Shown: piece after piece, positions 6,923 through 15,408 of the stretch | Numbering within the stretch: the stretch's first letter is position 1 | Layout of the letters: every line of letters begins with the position of its first letter | Origin: an uncultured Eubacteriales bacterium | Lineage (GTDB): Bacteria > Bacillota > Clostridia > Christensenellales > Aristaeellaceae | DNA: 43,792 nt | NCBI GenBank assembly: GCA_902781945.1 | Contig: CACZLE010000012.1 | Coordinates: 1-43,792, forward strand | Direction: 5' to 3' | Translations under genes and position numbers: made by a program | The notes under the pieces: generated by a model | Database searches by the model: none | Told to the model about the DNA's origin: nothing | Seen by the model: only the letters and a program-made list of their open reading frames with translations

Positions 6923-7251
6923 TCCTGTGGGAGACCGCCTTTCAGGCGGAAACGTTTCTGGCCTTTCTGGCCGTGGGACTGGCTTCGGCGCTGCTCTGTG
7001 ATCTGGCTTCTCCCGCGCTGCGCTCGTCCTCTGTCGCCGCGCACGTCGCGGCGGATTTTTTGCTGTGCGCCGCCACGGGGATCCTGTGCTTTTTCGCCCT
7101 GGCGCTGACGGGTCGGGACAGCCTGCGGCTCTATATGGTCCTGGCCCTCTTTGGCGGCGCGGCCCTCTACCGGCTGGGCATCCGCCGGCTGATCGCTTTT
7201 CTCTGGAAAATATGCGCAGGAAAAAGGAAAAAACCGGAGCGCGGCGAATAA
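6919..7251 (+). CDS. yabQ: Spore cortex biosynthesis protein YabQ
   Basis: 110 residues, overlapping yabP by ATGA. Three or four hydrophobic segments (AETFLAFLAVGLASALLCDL, AADFLLCAATGILCFFALAL, LRLYMVLALFGGAALYRL) and a basic tail match the YabQ membrane family, needed for spore cortex assembly. Its place between yabP and divIC supports the call. Confidence 0.85.
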   Translation: MILWETAFQAETFLAFLAVGLASALLCDLASPALRSSSVAAHVAADFLLCAATGILCFFALALTGRDSLRLYMVLALFGGAALYRLGIRRLIAFLWKICAGKRKKPERGE

Positions 7252-7282
7252 TAAATGTTACCAAAGTTTTCAGGAGGGTATC

Positions 7283-7669
7283 ATGTCCAAGCGTCTGCCC
7301 GGCAGTCTGTTGGATCGGCTGTTTTCCCTGCGGGTGCGCCCGCTGGTGCTGGTCTGCGCCCTGTTCGTCATCATTTCCCTGGGCGTCATGACCATCAACC
7401 AGGCCAATGAGAACAACGTGCGATTGGAAAACAGCGTCACGGACCTGCGCATCGCCCGCGACCAGCAATACAAGGAATACAAGCGATTGCAGAGCGAACT
7501 GGAGATCGTGGAGACCGACGATTACATCATCGCCAAGGCCAGGCAGCTGCACGGCTATATGATGCCCGGCGAAAAGCTGTTTGTGATCAAGAATCCCGAG
7601 GCGCTCTACGGGGAAACCCAGGAGCCCATCCAGATGTACGTGGTGGAGGATACAGACCTGAATGAATAA
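7283..7669 (+). CDS. divIC: Septum formation initiator DivIC/FtsB-like
   Basis: 128 residues. A short cytoplasmic N-terminus, one transmembrane helix (~residues 20-38, PLVLVCALFVIISLGVMTI), then a coiled coil (residues ~42-75, ENNVRLENSVTDLRIARDQQ, YKEYKRLQSEL) and the TDDYIIAKARQLHGYMMPGE motif of DivIC. It forms the divisome subcomplex with FtsL and DivIB. Strong SD (AGGAGGG). It overlaps the next gene by eight bases. Confidence 0.88.
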   Translation: MSKRLPGSLLDRLFSLRVRPLVLVCALFVIISLGVMTINQANENNVRLENSVTDLRIARDQQYKEYKRLQSELEIVETDDYIIAKARQLHGYMMPGEKLFVIKNPEALYGETQEPIQMYVVEDTDLNE

Positions 7670-8546
7670 GGCCGCCGTTATCGTGATCGGCTCCAATTCC
7701 ACCCGCTGCGTCACAGCCGATCTGGACAATTTGCACGCAAATCCCATCCGCAGGCGCGTGGAAACGCGTCTGTTTTTGGGTATGGAAGAGAACAGGCTCT
7801 CGGAAGCCTCCATGCGGGACACGCTGGCGAGCATTGAAGCCTTAATGCTGGAGGCGGATGCGCCGGTGCTGGGCATATACGCCACCAGCGCCGTGCGGGA
7901 TGCCGCCAACGCCGATCTGCTGGCGCAAAGGATGGAGCAGCGCTTTTCCCTGCCCCTGACCATCCTGTCCGGCCCGGAGGAGGCCGCCGCTTCCTTTTAT
8001 GGGGCCGCGGGCGACGAGGCCGCCGGGGTGGTGGATATCGGCGGCGGCTCCACGGAATTCGCCATCGGAGAAAACGGCGTGATCCGGCAGGCGATCTCCC
8101 TGCAGTTGGGAGCCTCCCGGCTGTTCAAGGCCCATCCCATCCATGCGGAAAAGGACGTTGCTCCCGCCCGGAAAGCCGTCCTGCAAACCCTGAACGCGCT
8201 GCCCGAGGTTTTGCTGCGTCACGATGGCATTTCTGCCTTTTATTCCGTGGGCGGCACGGGCACGGCCTGCGCCATGCTGGCGATGCAGGTAAAGGATAAA
8301 GTGCTGTGCGAGGGCTATCATCTGACGCCCGACACGCTGAACGCCCTATTGCGGCTCGTGGCCGCCACGCCCCGGGAGCAGCGGGCGGCCATCCCCGGTT
8401 TTCCCGCCACCCGCATCGACATCCTGCCCACGGGCATGGCCATCCTGAGCGCCGTCATGGAAAGGCTGCAACTAAGTGAAATCACCGTCACCCAGTGCTG
8501 CAACGCGGACGGCCTGCTGCGCCGGGCCGCCCTTTGCCGGACTTGA
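7662..8546 (+). CDS. Ppx/GppA-family exopolyphosphatase/phosphatase
   Basis: 294 residues, an ASKHA fold. Phosphate-1 motif VIVIGSNSTRCVTADL at the N-terminus, AVRDAAN, GPEEAAASFYGAAG and the phosphate-2 motif VVDIGGGSTEFAIGE are all visible. Family members hydrolyse polyphosphate or pppGpp. The protein is the short type without the C-terminal HD domain. It overlaps divIC by eight bases, so it is in the same transcript as yabP-yabQ-divIC. A terminator hairpin starts inside its last codons. Confidence 0.85.
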   Translation: MNKAAVIVIGSNSTRCVTADLDNLHANPIRRRVETRLFLGMEENRLSEASMRDTLASIEALMLEADAPVLGIYATSAVRDAANADLLAQRMEQRFSLPLTILSGPEEAAASFYGAAGDEAAGVVDIGGGSTEFAIGENGVIRQAISLQLGASRLFKAHPIHAEKDVAPARKAVLQTLNALPEVLLRHDGISAFYSVGGTGTACAMLAMQVKDKVLCEGYHLTPDTLNALLRLVAATPREQRAAIPGFPATRIDILPTGMAILSAVMERLQLSEITVTQCCNADGLLRRAALCRT

Positions 8547-8567
8547 AGGGTCCGGCTTGTTTTTTTG
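8536..8567 (+). terminator. Terminator of the yabP-ppx operon
   Basis: GCCGGAC (8536-8542) pairs with GTCCGGC (8550-8556), followed by TTGTTTTTTT. The left arm lies in the last codons of ppx. Confidence 0.85.
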
Positions 8568-8585
8568 CGCGTTTTTCGGTATAAT
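8557..8585 (+). promoter_or_regulatory. Promoter embedded in the terminator tail
   Basis: TTGTTT (8557-8562), 17 bases, TATAAT (8580-8585). The -35 lies in the T run of the preceding terminator; the gene begins at 8616. Confidence 0.6.
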
Positions 8586-8615
8586 AGGAATGTTGCGAAG
8601 GAAGGAGGTGGTTCC

Positions 8616-9104
8616 ATGCGCTATCTGCGCCGTTTCGTCTGGTATATCGCGTCCAGGCTGTTTATCGTGCTGATATTGATCGGCATCCTGACGGTCACCT
8701 TTTATTACGCCATGAACGCCACCAACATCTATGTGGTCATCAAGGACGGCATGGCCCGGCGGGCGCAGGTGATCATGATGGACGAGCCTCTCTCCTCCCT
8801 GGACAGCTATTTTACCGATACCTGGATCGAACGGGACCCTCTGCTGCAAAGCGCGGTGAACGGCACGGGACCGTATCAGAACGTCAGCGTGACGGGCTTT
8901 GACCACCGCGTCTCCCTGAGCCGCGTATGGTGCTGGCCCTGGGAAAGCACGGCCTCCGCCGTCGTCACCGAGCGTATCCCCTCCATCGACGGCAAGTCCG
9001 TCACCGGCAGCGTGCCCGCCTGGGAAGGCGGACAATACACCATGATACTGACCCGCGAAAGCGGCAACTGGAAAATACAGGACATCACAGAAGCGGCACG
9101 ATGA
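8616..9104 (+). CDS. Single-pass membrane protein of unknown function
   Basis: 162 residues. A basic N-terminus (MRYLRRFVWYIASR) and a transmembrane helix (residues ~14-36, including LFIVLILIGILTVTFYYAMN) are followed by an extracytoplasmic domain of about 125 residues with a Trp-rich stretch (SRVWCWPWES) and an NTF2-like ending (QYTMILTRESGNWKIQDITE). That last pattern is common in lumazine/NTF2-type secreted domains, but this is a guess. The ATG at 8616 follows GGAGGTGG; the upstream in-frame start lies within the promoter. Four-base overlap with dus. Confidence 0.7.
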   Translation: MRYLRRFVWYIASRLFIVLILIGILTVTFYYAMNATNIYVVIKDGMARRAQVIMMDEPLSSLDSYFTDTWIERDPLLQSAVNGTGPYQNVSVTGFDHRVSLSRVWCWPWESTASAVVTERIPSIDGKSVTGSVPAWEGGQYTMILTRESGNWKIQDITEAAR

Positions 9105-10084
9105 ACAAGCAACCCATCCTCGCCCTGGCTCCCATGGCGGGCATCAGCGATTGGCCCATGCGCACGCTGTGCGTGGAGCAGGGCTGCAATTATACCACCA
9201 CGGAGATGGTCAGCGCCCAGGGCTTTCTGACCGCCCCCAGCACGCTGAACGTATACAAATATCTGCTCGCCATCGGCCCGGCCGAGCCGCCGCCTGTGGT
9301 GCAGATCTTTGGCCGCAGGCCGGAGCTCATGTCCGAGGCGGCCAAAAGGCTAAGTGATACCGGGCTTTTTTCCGGTGTGGACATCAATATGGGCTGTCCG
9401 GCCCAGAAGGTGACCGGCGGCGGCGCGGGCAGCGCCCTGATGCGGGATCTGCCCCTGTGCGCGGAGATCATCTCCGCCGTGCGCAAGGCTACTCCCCTGC
9501 CCGTCAGCGTAAAAATGCGGCTGGGCTGGGATGAGGCGCATATCACGGCGCCCGAGCTGGCCCGTATCGCCCAGGAATGCGGCGCGGATCTTTTGACGGT
9601 GCACGGGCGCACCAGGAGCCAGCAGTATTCCGGCCACGCGGACTGGGAGCAGATCGCAAGCGTCAAAAGCACGGTGCGCATTCCCGTGCTGTGCAATGGT
9701 GACGTGAATTCCGCCCAAAGCTGCCTGGAGGCCCTGCGCGTCACGGGCTGCGACGGCGTGGCCATCGGGCGGGGCGCCCTGGGCAATCCCTTTGTGTTCG
9801 CCCAGATCCAGGCCGCCTTAAAGCATGAACCGGCGATCATTCCCGACGATGACCAGATCGTGGCCACCGCCATCCGCCACGGCACAATGATGCTGGAATG
9901 GAAGGGCGAGCGGGCCGCTGTGCTGGAGATGCGCAAGCACCTGTGCTGGTACATCCACGGCAAACGCGGCGCGGCCCAGCTGCGCACCCGCATCACGGCG
10001 TTGGACACCATGGAAGCGGTTTTTTCGCTGCTGCGGGAATTTGCCGAGCTGCAAAAAAATGTTGACAAGCCCTGCGGTTCATGA
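9101..10084 (+). CDS. dus: tRNA-dihydrouridine synthase
   Basis: 327 residues. Reduces uridines in the tRNA D-loop using FMN and NADPH. Visible motifs: APMAGISDWPMR (FMN loop), VDINMGCPAQKVTGGGAGSALM with the active-site Cys, VSVKMRLGWD, LTVHGRTRSQQYSGHADW, VLCNGDV and AIGRGALGNPF. The C-terminal helical RNA-binding domain is present and the length is normal for the DusB group, but assignment to DusB specifically is not certain. It overlaps the previous gene by ATGA. The promoter of iscR lies within its last codons. Confidence 0.88.
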   Translation: MNKQPILALAPMAGISDWPMRTLCVEQGCNYTTTEMVSAQGFLTAPSTLNVYKYLLAIGPAEPPPVVQIFGRRPELMSEAAKRLSDTGLFSGVDINMGCPAQKVTGGGAGSALMRDLPLCAEIISAVRKATPLPVSVKMRLGWDEAHITAPELARIAQECGADLLTVHGRTRSQQYSGHADWEQIASVKSTVRIPVLCNGDVNSAQSCLEALRVTGCDGVAIGRGALGNPFVFAQIQAALKHEPAIIPDDDQIVATAIRHGTMMLEWKGERAAVLEMRKHLCWYIHGKRGAAQLRTRITALDTMEAVFSLLREFAELQKNVDKPCGS

Positions 10085-10090
10085 TATCCT
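10062..10090 (+). promoter_or_regulatory. iscR operon promoter
   Basis: TTGACA (10062-10067), 17-base spacer, TATCCT (10085-10090). The -35 and spacer lie in the dus 3' end. Confidence 0.8.
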
Positions 10091-10101
10091 TATGAAGAAT
10101 T

Positions 10102-10118
10102 CCGATTGAATTAGTCGG
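10102..10118 (+). promoter_or_regulatory. IscR-type operator
   Basis: The imperfect dyad CCGATTGAATTAGTCGG sits just after the predicted transcription start, 22 bases before the iscR start codon. CCGA...TCGG dyads with an AT core are the type bound by clostridial IscR-like Rrf2 regulators, so autorepression is likely. This is inference from sequence and position. Confidence 0.6.
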
Positions 10119-10139
10119 ATATCCGGGAGGCAAAGAAAT

Positions 10140-10580
10140 TTGAAGCTGTCAACACGCGGAAAATACGGGCTGAACGCCATGGTGTACCTGGCGCAGAAGG
10201 CCCAGGAAGGGCCGCAGCCCCTGCGGGCCATCGCCCAGAGCAACCTTTTGCCCGATCAATATCTGGAGCAATTGCTGGGCTGTCTGCGCAAGGCGGGGCT
10301 GGTGAACACGGTGCGCGGCGCTCAGGGCGGCTATCAGCTGGCCAAGCCCGCCAGCGAGATCACCGTCGGGCACATCATCGACGCCATGGAGGGGCCCCTT
10401 CATCTGTCGGAATGCGCCATCGAGAGCGAGCCCACCTGCCCCAACAGCGACACCTGCCCCACCCGCCGCGTCTGGGAATACCTGACCGACAGCATCAACA
10501 GCCTGCTATACAGCATCTCGCTTCAGGATATGCTGGAAACAAAGGAGATGGAACGATTTGAACCGCATCTACATGGATAA
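10140..10580 (+). CDS. iscR: Rrf2-family iron-sulfur cluster regulator IscR
   Basis: 146 residues. The start is TTG, chosen because GGGAGG lies 9 bases upstream and the [19 protein letters not shown]-terminus is canonical. A winged HTH ([34 protein letters not shown]) is followed by three cysteines at 92, 100 and 106 (C-x7-C-x5-C), the cluster ligands. It represses cluster assembly genes when cluster-loaded. It overlaps iscS by 23 bases, indicating tight translational coupling in iscR-iscS-iscU. Confidence 0.9.
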   Translation: MKLSTRGKYGLNAMVYLAQKAQEGPQPLRAIAQSNLLPDQYLEQLLGCLRKAGLVNTVRGAQGGYQLAKPASEITVGHIIDAMEGPLHLSECAIESEPTCPNSDTCPTRRVWEYLTDSINSLLYSISLQDMLETKEMERFEPHLHG

Positions 10581-11733
10581 CGCCGCCACCACCGCCGTCA
10601 GCCCCGCCGTGCTGGAAAAAATGATGCCCTATTTTACCGATATTTACGGCAACGCCAGCAGCATCCACAGCACGGGCCGGGACGCCCGCCGCGCCCTGGA
10701 GGAAGCCCGCCGCAAGGTGGCCGAGGTGCTGAACTGCAAGCCCAACGAGGTTTATTTTACCTCCGGCGGCAGCGAGAGCGACAACTGGGCCATCAAGGGC
10801 ACAGCCTTCGCCCAGCGCAAGAAGGGCAACCACATCATCACCTCCGCCATCGAGCATCACGCCGTGCTGCACACCTGCCAGTGGCTGGAAAAGCAGGGCT
10901 TTACCGTCACCTATGTGCCGGTGGACGAATTCGGCCAGGTCAATCCCGCGGACGTGGAGAAGGCCATCACCGATCAGACCATTCTGATCAGCATCATGGC
11001 CGCCAACAACGAGATCGGCACCCTGCAACCCATCAAAGAAATCGCCGCCATCGCCCATCAGCATAAGGTGCTGTTCCATACCGACGCCGTGCAGGCGGTA
11101 GGCGCGATCCCCGTGGACGTACAGGACATCGGCTGCGATATGCTGAGCCTGTCGGCCCATAAATTCCACGGTCCCAAGGGCGTGGGCGTGCTCTATATCA
11201 AGCAGGGCACCCGCATCGATAATTTCATGCACGGCGGCGCTCAGGAGCGCGGCAAGCGGGCCACCACGGAGAACATTCCCGGCATCGTGGGTCTGGCGGA
11301 GGCCATCACCCTGGCCGCCCAGAATCTGGAAGAAAAATCCGCCCGCATCGCCGGACTGCGGGATCAGCTGATCGAGGGACTGACCGCCATCCCCTACGTG
11401 CGGCTCAACGGCCATCGCACCAACCGCCTGCCCAACAACTGCAATATCTCCATCCGCTTTGTGGAGGGCGAAGCCCTGCTGCTGCGGCTGGATCTGGCGG
11501 GCATCGCTGCGTCCAGCGGCTCTGCCTGCACCAGCGGCTCCCTGGACCCCTCTCACGTGCTGCTGGCCATCGGCCTGCCCCATGAGATCGCCCATGGCAG
11601 CCTGCGCTTCTCCCTGTCCGACACCACCACCCAGGAGGAGGTCGATTACGTGCTCAAGACCGTGCCCGGCATCGTGGAGGTGCTGCGTTCCATGTCCCCG
11701 CTGTACGCTGATTTTATGGAGGGTCAAAAATAA
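10558..11733 (+). CDS. iscS: Cysteine desulfurase IscS/NifS
   Basis: 391 residues. A PLP enzyme giving sulfane sulfur from cysteine for Fe-S clusters. [14 protein letters not shown] start, PLP lysine K202 in [12 protein letters not shown], substrate His in the EHHAVLHTC segment, and persulfide-forming C324 in [11 protein letters not shown]. The start is TTG at 10558, inside the iscR end. It gives the family-standard N-terminus; the alternative ATG at 10573 would cut just before the DNAATT motif. SD GGAGA about 10 bases upstream. Confidence 0.93.
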   Translation: MNRIYMDNAATTAVSPAVLEKMMPYFTDIYGNASSIHSTGRDARRALEEARRKVAEVLNCKPNEVYFTSGGSESDNWAIKGTAFAQRKKGNHIITSAIEHHAVLHTCQWLEKQGFTVTYVPVDEFGQVNPADVEKAITDQTILISIMAANNEIGTLQPIKEIAAIAHQHKVLFHTDAVQAVGAIPVDVQDIGCDMLSLSAHKFHGPKGVGVLYIKQGTRIDNFMHGGAQERGKRATTENIPGIVGLAEAITLAAQNLEEKSARIAGLRDQLIEGLTAIPYVRLNGHRTNRLPNNCNISIRFVEGEALLLRLDLAGIAASSGSACTSGSLDPSHVLLAIGLPHEIAHGSLRFSLSDTTTQEEVDYVLKTVPGIVEVLRSMSPLYADFMEGQK

Positions 11734-12119
11734 TGTATTCCGATAAGGTTTTGGATCATTTCAGCAATCCCCGCAACGTGGGTGAAATTCCCGACGCCGA
11801 CGGCGTGGGCACCGTGGGCAACGCCAAATGCGGCGACATCATGCGCATGTACCTGAAGGTGGACGATAACGGCATCATCACCGATGTGAAGTTCAAGACC
11901 TTCGGCTGCGGCGCGGCCATCGCCACCAGCAGCATGGCCACCGAAATGGTGAAGGGCAAGAGCCTGAAGGAAGCATTGAAGCTGACCAATGCCGCCGTGG
12001 CGGAGGCCCTGGACGGCCTGCCCCCCGTCAAAATGCATTGCTCCCTGCTGGCGGAGGAAGCCGTAAAGGCCGCGGTGGAGGACTACATGAAAAAGCATCC
12101 CGAGGCGGTCATCGACTGA
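11733..12119 (+). CDS. iscU: Fe-S cluster scaffold IscU
   Basis: 128 residues. C33, D35, C59 and C103 (NAKCGDIM, FGCGAAIA, MHCSLLAEEA) are the cluster ligands, and the [17 protein letters not shown] start is typical. The IscU-type LPPVKMHCS motif is present. TAATG overlap with iscS, so sulfur donor and scaffold are co-translated. No hscA/hscB/fdx genes follow, as usual in Firmicutes. Confidence 0.93.
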   Translation: MYSDKVLDHFSNPRNVGEIPDADGVGTVGNAKCGDIMRMYLKVDDNGIITDVKFKTFGCGAAIATSSMATEMVKGKSLKEALKLTNAAVAEALDGLPPVKMHCSLLAEEAVKAAVEDYMKKHPEAVID

Positions 12120-12149
12120 CCTTGGGCAAATATCCCCTGGAGGAAGAAC

Positions 12150-13934
12150 ATGCCGGATATCCATGGCAATCTGGAGGGCGTGCGCAAAAGCACCATTGCC
12201 GAGCTTCAAACCCTCTATGACTACCCCATAGGACGCGACGAATACCTGCCCCAGGAGCTTGCGGGCATCCTGGGCAGGTATTCCTGCGCTTTAAACAGAG
12301 AAATTTCCCTCTATATCAGCCGGGAAGGCGAAGTGATCGACATCACCGTGGGCGATACCGCCAGCGTGCCGCTGAGCGATGTCCGCCTGCGCCGGAGCCA
12401 GAAACGGCTGTCCCGGGTGCGGTGCGTCCATACCCATCCCAGGGGCAGCGCGGAGCTGAGCGACGTGGACATCACCGCGCTCAAATCCCTGTGGCTGGAC
12501 AGCATGTGCGCCCTGGGCGTGGACACCGAGAGCAATATCACCGGCGTGCAGGCCGCCTTCCTGCATGAGCGGGTGAACGGCGAGCCTCAGCCCGTGTGCA
12601 CGCCCATCCTGTCCCTGCGCCGCCTGCCCCAGGAGGGCTGGATGGATGAAATCGCCCTGTCCGATCAGCGGGTATTGCAGGGCGAGGACAAGCGGGAGGA
12701 CGACCTGCCCGAGCGCGCCCTGCTGGTGGGTATCGACAGCAATGAATCCCTGGACGAATTGGCCGCCCTGGCGGAGAGCGCCGGGGCCGAGGTGGTGGGC
12801 CGCTCCTTCCAGCGCAAGACCCGGCCCGATACCGCCACCTATGTGGGCAGCGGCAAGGCCGAGGAGCTGGCCCTGGACGCCCAGGCGCTGGAGGCGGACG
12901 TCATCATTGTGGACGATGAGCTGACCGGCGCGCAGCTGCACAACCTGGAGGATATCCTGCGGGTCAAGGTGGTGGACCGCACCACGCTGATCCTGGATAT
13001 CTTCGCCCAGCGGGCCCGCACGGCGGAGGGCCGATTGCAGGTATCCCTGGCCCAGCTCAAATATCAGAGCAGCCGCCTGATCGGCCAGGGCCTGGTGCTG
13101 TCCCGCCTGGCGGGCGGCATCGGCACCCGGGGCCCCGGCGAAAGCAAGCTGGAAATCGACCGCCGCCGCATCCGGGAAAAGATCACCCAATTGCGGCGGG
13201 AGCTAAGCGAGCTGGAGAGCCAGCGCGCCCTGCGCCGCAAGGCCCGGGAAAAGAGCGCCATTCCCGTGGTGGCTCTGGTGGGCTACACCAATACCGGCAA
13301 ATCAACGCTGCTCAACCGCCTGTCCGGGGCGGATGTCTATGTGCAGGATCGGCTGTTCGCCACATTGGACGCTGTTTCCCGCAACGTCAAATTGCCCGAC
13401 GGCGGCGAATTTCTGCTGGTGGACACGGTGGGCTTCATCCGTAAGCTGCCCACCGAATTGGTGGAAGCCTTCCACAGCACGCTGGAGGAAGCCGCCCTGG
13501 CGGACGTGCTGGTGCTGGTGGGCGACGCCTCATCGCCCGATATGCTCAGTCAGCACGCGGTGGTGGAGGACGTATTGGCCAAGCTGAACGCCACGGGCCA
13601 GCCCCGCATCGACGTATTGAACAAATGCGACAAGGCCCCGGCGGAGGAATTCGCGCCCCTCCCCCACGCCGTGCGGATATCCGCCATGACGGGCGAGGGC
13701 ATTGACGATCTGCTGGCCGCCATCGCCAAGGCCCTGCGGGGCAGCGAATGCAAGGTCAGCGTGCTGGTGCCCTTTGATCAGTATGCCGTCATCGGCGAGA
13801 TCCGCCAGCAGGGCCGGGTGCTTTCCGAGGAATACCTGGAAAACGGCACGAAGGTCACCGCCATGATGGAGCCCGCCGCCTATGGCCGTCTGGCCGCCCG
13901 GTATCCCGATATCATGGCAGGAAGCGGCGCATGA
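12150..13934 (+). CDS. hflX: GTPase HflX with N-terminal JAMM-like domain
   Basis: 594 residues, about 170 more than typical HflX. The C-terminal two thirds are HflX: N-terminal domain (LVGIDSNESLDELAALAESA; TATYVGSGKAEELA; VDDELTGAQLHNLE), the GIGTRGPGESKLEIDRRRI linker helix, G1 GYTNTGKST, G3 DTVGF, G4 NKCD. HflX binds the 50S subunit and splits or rescues stalled ribosomes. The first ~150 residues carry E51, then H94-x-H96-x7-S104-x2-D107, the metal-binding pattern of JAMM/MPN+ peptidases. I believe this extension recurs in clostridial HflX, but its activity is unknown to me. It overlaps the next gene by ATGA. Confidence 0.88.
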   Translation: MPDIHGNLEGVRKSTIAELQTLYDYPIGRDEYLPQELAGILGRYSCALNREISLYISREGEVIDITVGDTASVPLSDVRLRRSQKRLSRVRCVHTHPRGSAELSDVDITALKSLWLDSMCALGVDTESNITGVQAAFLHERVNGEPQPVCTPILSLRRLPQEGWMDEIALSDQRVLQGEDKREDDLPERALLVGIDSNESLDELAALAESAGAEVVGRSFQRKTRPDTATYVGSGKAEELALDAQALEADVIIVDDELTGAQLHNLEDILRVKVVDRTTLILDIFAQRARTAEGRLQVSLAQLKYQSSRLIGQGLVLSRLAGGIGTRGPGESKLEIDRRRIREKITQLRRELSELESQRALRRKAREKSAIPVVALVGYTNTGKSTLLNRLSGADVYVQDRLFATLDAVSRNVKLPDGGEFLLVDTVGFIRKLPTELVEAFHSTLEEAALADVLVLVGDASSPDMLSQHAVVEDVLAKLNATGQPRIDVLNKCDKAPAEEFAPLPHAVRISAMTGEGIDDLLAAIAKALRGSECKVSVLVPFDQYAVIGEIRQQGRVLSEEYLENGTKVTAMMEPAAYGRLAARYPDIMAGSGA

Positions 13935-14596
13935 TCGCCCAATTGACCGCCCTGCTGATGGCCCTGCTGACGGCTTTCTCCGTGAGTCTGGACACCCTGG
14001 CCGCGCAGATGGCTCCGGAAGGCTATTTGATGCTGGTGAACCGGGATTACCGCCTGCCCGCGGAATATGTGCCGGAGGATCTGGTCTATCCTCAGGTGAA
14101 GCATTCCAGCAGCGCCTATCAGATGCGCTCGGACGCCGCCGCTGCGCTGGAGGAGCTGTTTGCCGCCGCCAAGGAGGAAGCGGGGCTGACGCTGTACGCC
14201 CATTCGGGCTATCGCAGCTATGCCACCCAGCGGGACATCTATCAGCGCAAGATCAGAAATACCAAGAATTTGGAAAAGGCGCGGCTGCTGGTGGCCGATC
14301 CAGGAGCCAGCGAGCATCAGCTGGGCCTTGCCATGGACGTGAAAAACAAGCCCAATATGGCGCTGAACGCCGCCTTTGGCAAGACCAAAGAGGGCCTTTG
14401 GCTGGCGGAAAACGCATGGCGGTTTGGCTTCATCATCCGCTACAAGGCCGAATGGACGGACATTACCACCTATGCCTACGAGCCCTGGCACGTCCGCTAT
14501 GTGGGCAAGGAGCACGCCGCCATTTTACAGGAATTGGATATTCCCCTGGAATACTATGTGGAAATGCTGCGCGACACAAAAGGAGAGCAAGAATGA
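13931..14596 (+). CDS. M15 (VanY-type) D-Ala-D-Ala carboxypeptidase, copy 1
   Basis: 221 residues with a signal peptide (MIAQLTALLMALLTAFSVSL). Zinc-peptidase motifs: AHSGYRSYATQ, GASEHQLGLAMDV (His and Asp ligands) and YEPWHVRYVG (general-base Glu and His ligand). It trims peptidoglycan stem peptides outside the cell. ATGA overlaps join it to hflX upstream and to a paralogue downstream, so the two arose by tandem duplication. Confidence 0.85.
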   Translation: MIAQLTALLMALLTAFSVSLDTLAAQMAPEGYLMLVNRDYRLPAEYVPEDLVYPQVKHSSSAYQMRSDAAAALEELFAAAKEEAGLTLYAHSGYRSYATQRDIYQRKIRNTKNLEKARLLVADPGASEHQLGLAMDVKNKPNMALNAAFGKTKEGLWLAENAWRFGFIIRYKAEWTDITTYAYEPWHVRYVGKEHAAILQELDIPLEYYVEMLRDTKGEQE

Positions 14597-15390
14597 AAAA
14601 GCTGCTGTGCGTGTTCATCATACTGTGTCTGCTGCCCCTGGCGGCTATGGCGGAGGACTGGGGCTATGCCATCTCTCCCCTGACCCTGCGCAACAGCGAC
14701 GGCTATCTGACCTTGGCCAACCGGGATCATCTGCTGGACAGCGACTACACCCCGGAGGACCTGGTGAACGTGACGGCCAAGCACGTCAGCGGGCATTTTC
14801 AATTGCGGAAGGCCGCCCATGAGGCCCTGCTTGCCATGTTCGCCGCCGCCAAAGAGGACGGCTGTACTCTTTACGTCAAGAGCGCCTACCGCAGCTATCA
14901 GATCCAGAACACCATGTACTACAACCGCTTGAAAAAGAACAACGGCAAGGATGACGGCTGGGTCAGCTATCCCGGGGCCAGCGACCATCAGACCGGGCTG
15001 GGGCTGGACGTGCTCAATTACGCCTGGACCCAGAAGGACGGCATGAACGCCGAATTCGGCAACACGGCGGAAGCCCAGTGGATGGCTGCCCATTGCCACG
15101 AATATGGCTTTGTGATCCGATATCTGGCGGGCAAGGAGGAAATCACCGGCATTCACTATGAGCCCTGGCATCTGCGCTATGTGGGGCCGGAATGCGCCGA
15201 ATATATGTACGAAAACAACCTGTCCTTGGAGGAATTCACCGAAGAATGGCAGGCCTATATCGCCTCCTACAACGCCGCGGGCGGCGATTTTGAGGCCTAC
15301 TGCAAGGCGCTGACCACCCTGCCGGAGCCTGTGACCACCGGCGAAACCGACGAGGACGGCGACGCCGAGGTTTCTTTCTTCGGCCTGTGA
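14593..15390 (+). CDS. M15 (VanY-type) carboxypeptidase, copy 2
   Basis: 265 residues, signal peptide MKKLLCVFIILCLLPLAAMA. Motifs KSAYRSYQIQ, GASDHQTGLGLDVLNYAW and YEPWHLRYVG are intact. It shares with copy 1 the LVNRDY/LANRDH and PEDLV...KH segments, supporting duplication. An extra C-terminal acidic tail of about 50 residues (ETDEDGDAEV) is unique to this copy. Divergence suggests different substrates or timing; the sequence does not show which. Confidence 0.83.
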   Translation: MKKLLCVFIILCLLPLAAMAEDWGYAISPLTLRNSDGYLTLANRDHLLDSDYTPEDLVNVTAKHVSGHFQLRKAAHEALLAMFAAAKEDGCTLYVKSAYRSYQIQNTMYYNRLKKNNGKDDGWVSYPGASDHQTGLGLDVLNYAWTQKDGMNAEFGNTAEAQWMAAHCHEYGFVIRYLAGKEEITGIHYEPWHLRYVGPECAEYMYENNLSLEEFTEEWQAYIASYNAAGGDFEAYCKALTTLPEPVTTGETDEDGDAEVSFFGL

Positions 15391-15408
15391 TCCGGGAGGA
15401 GGAACGCC

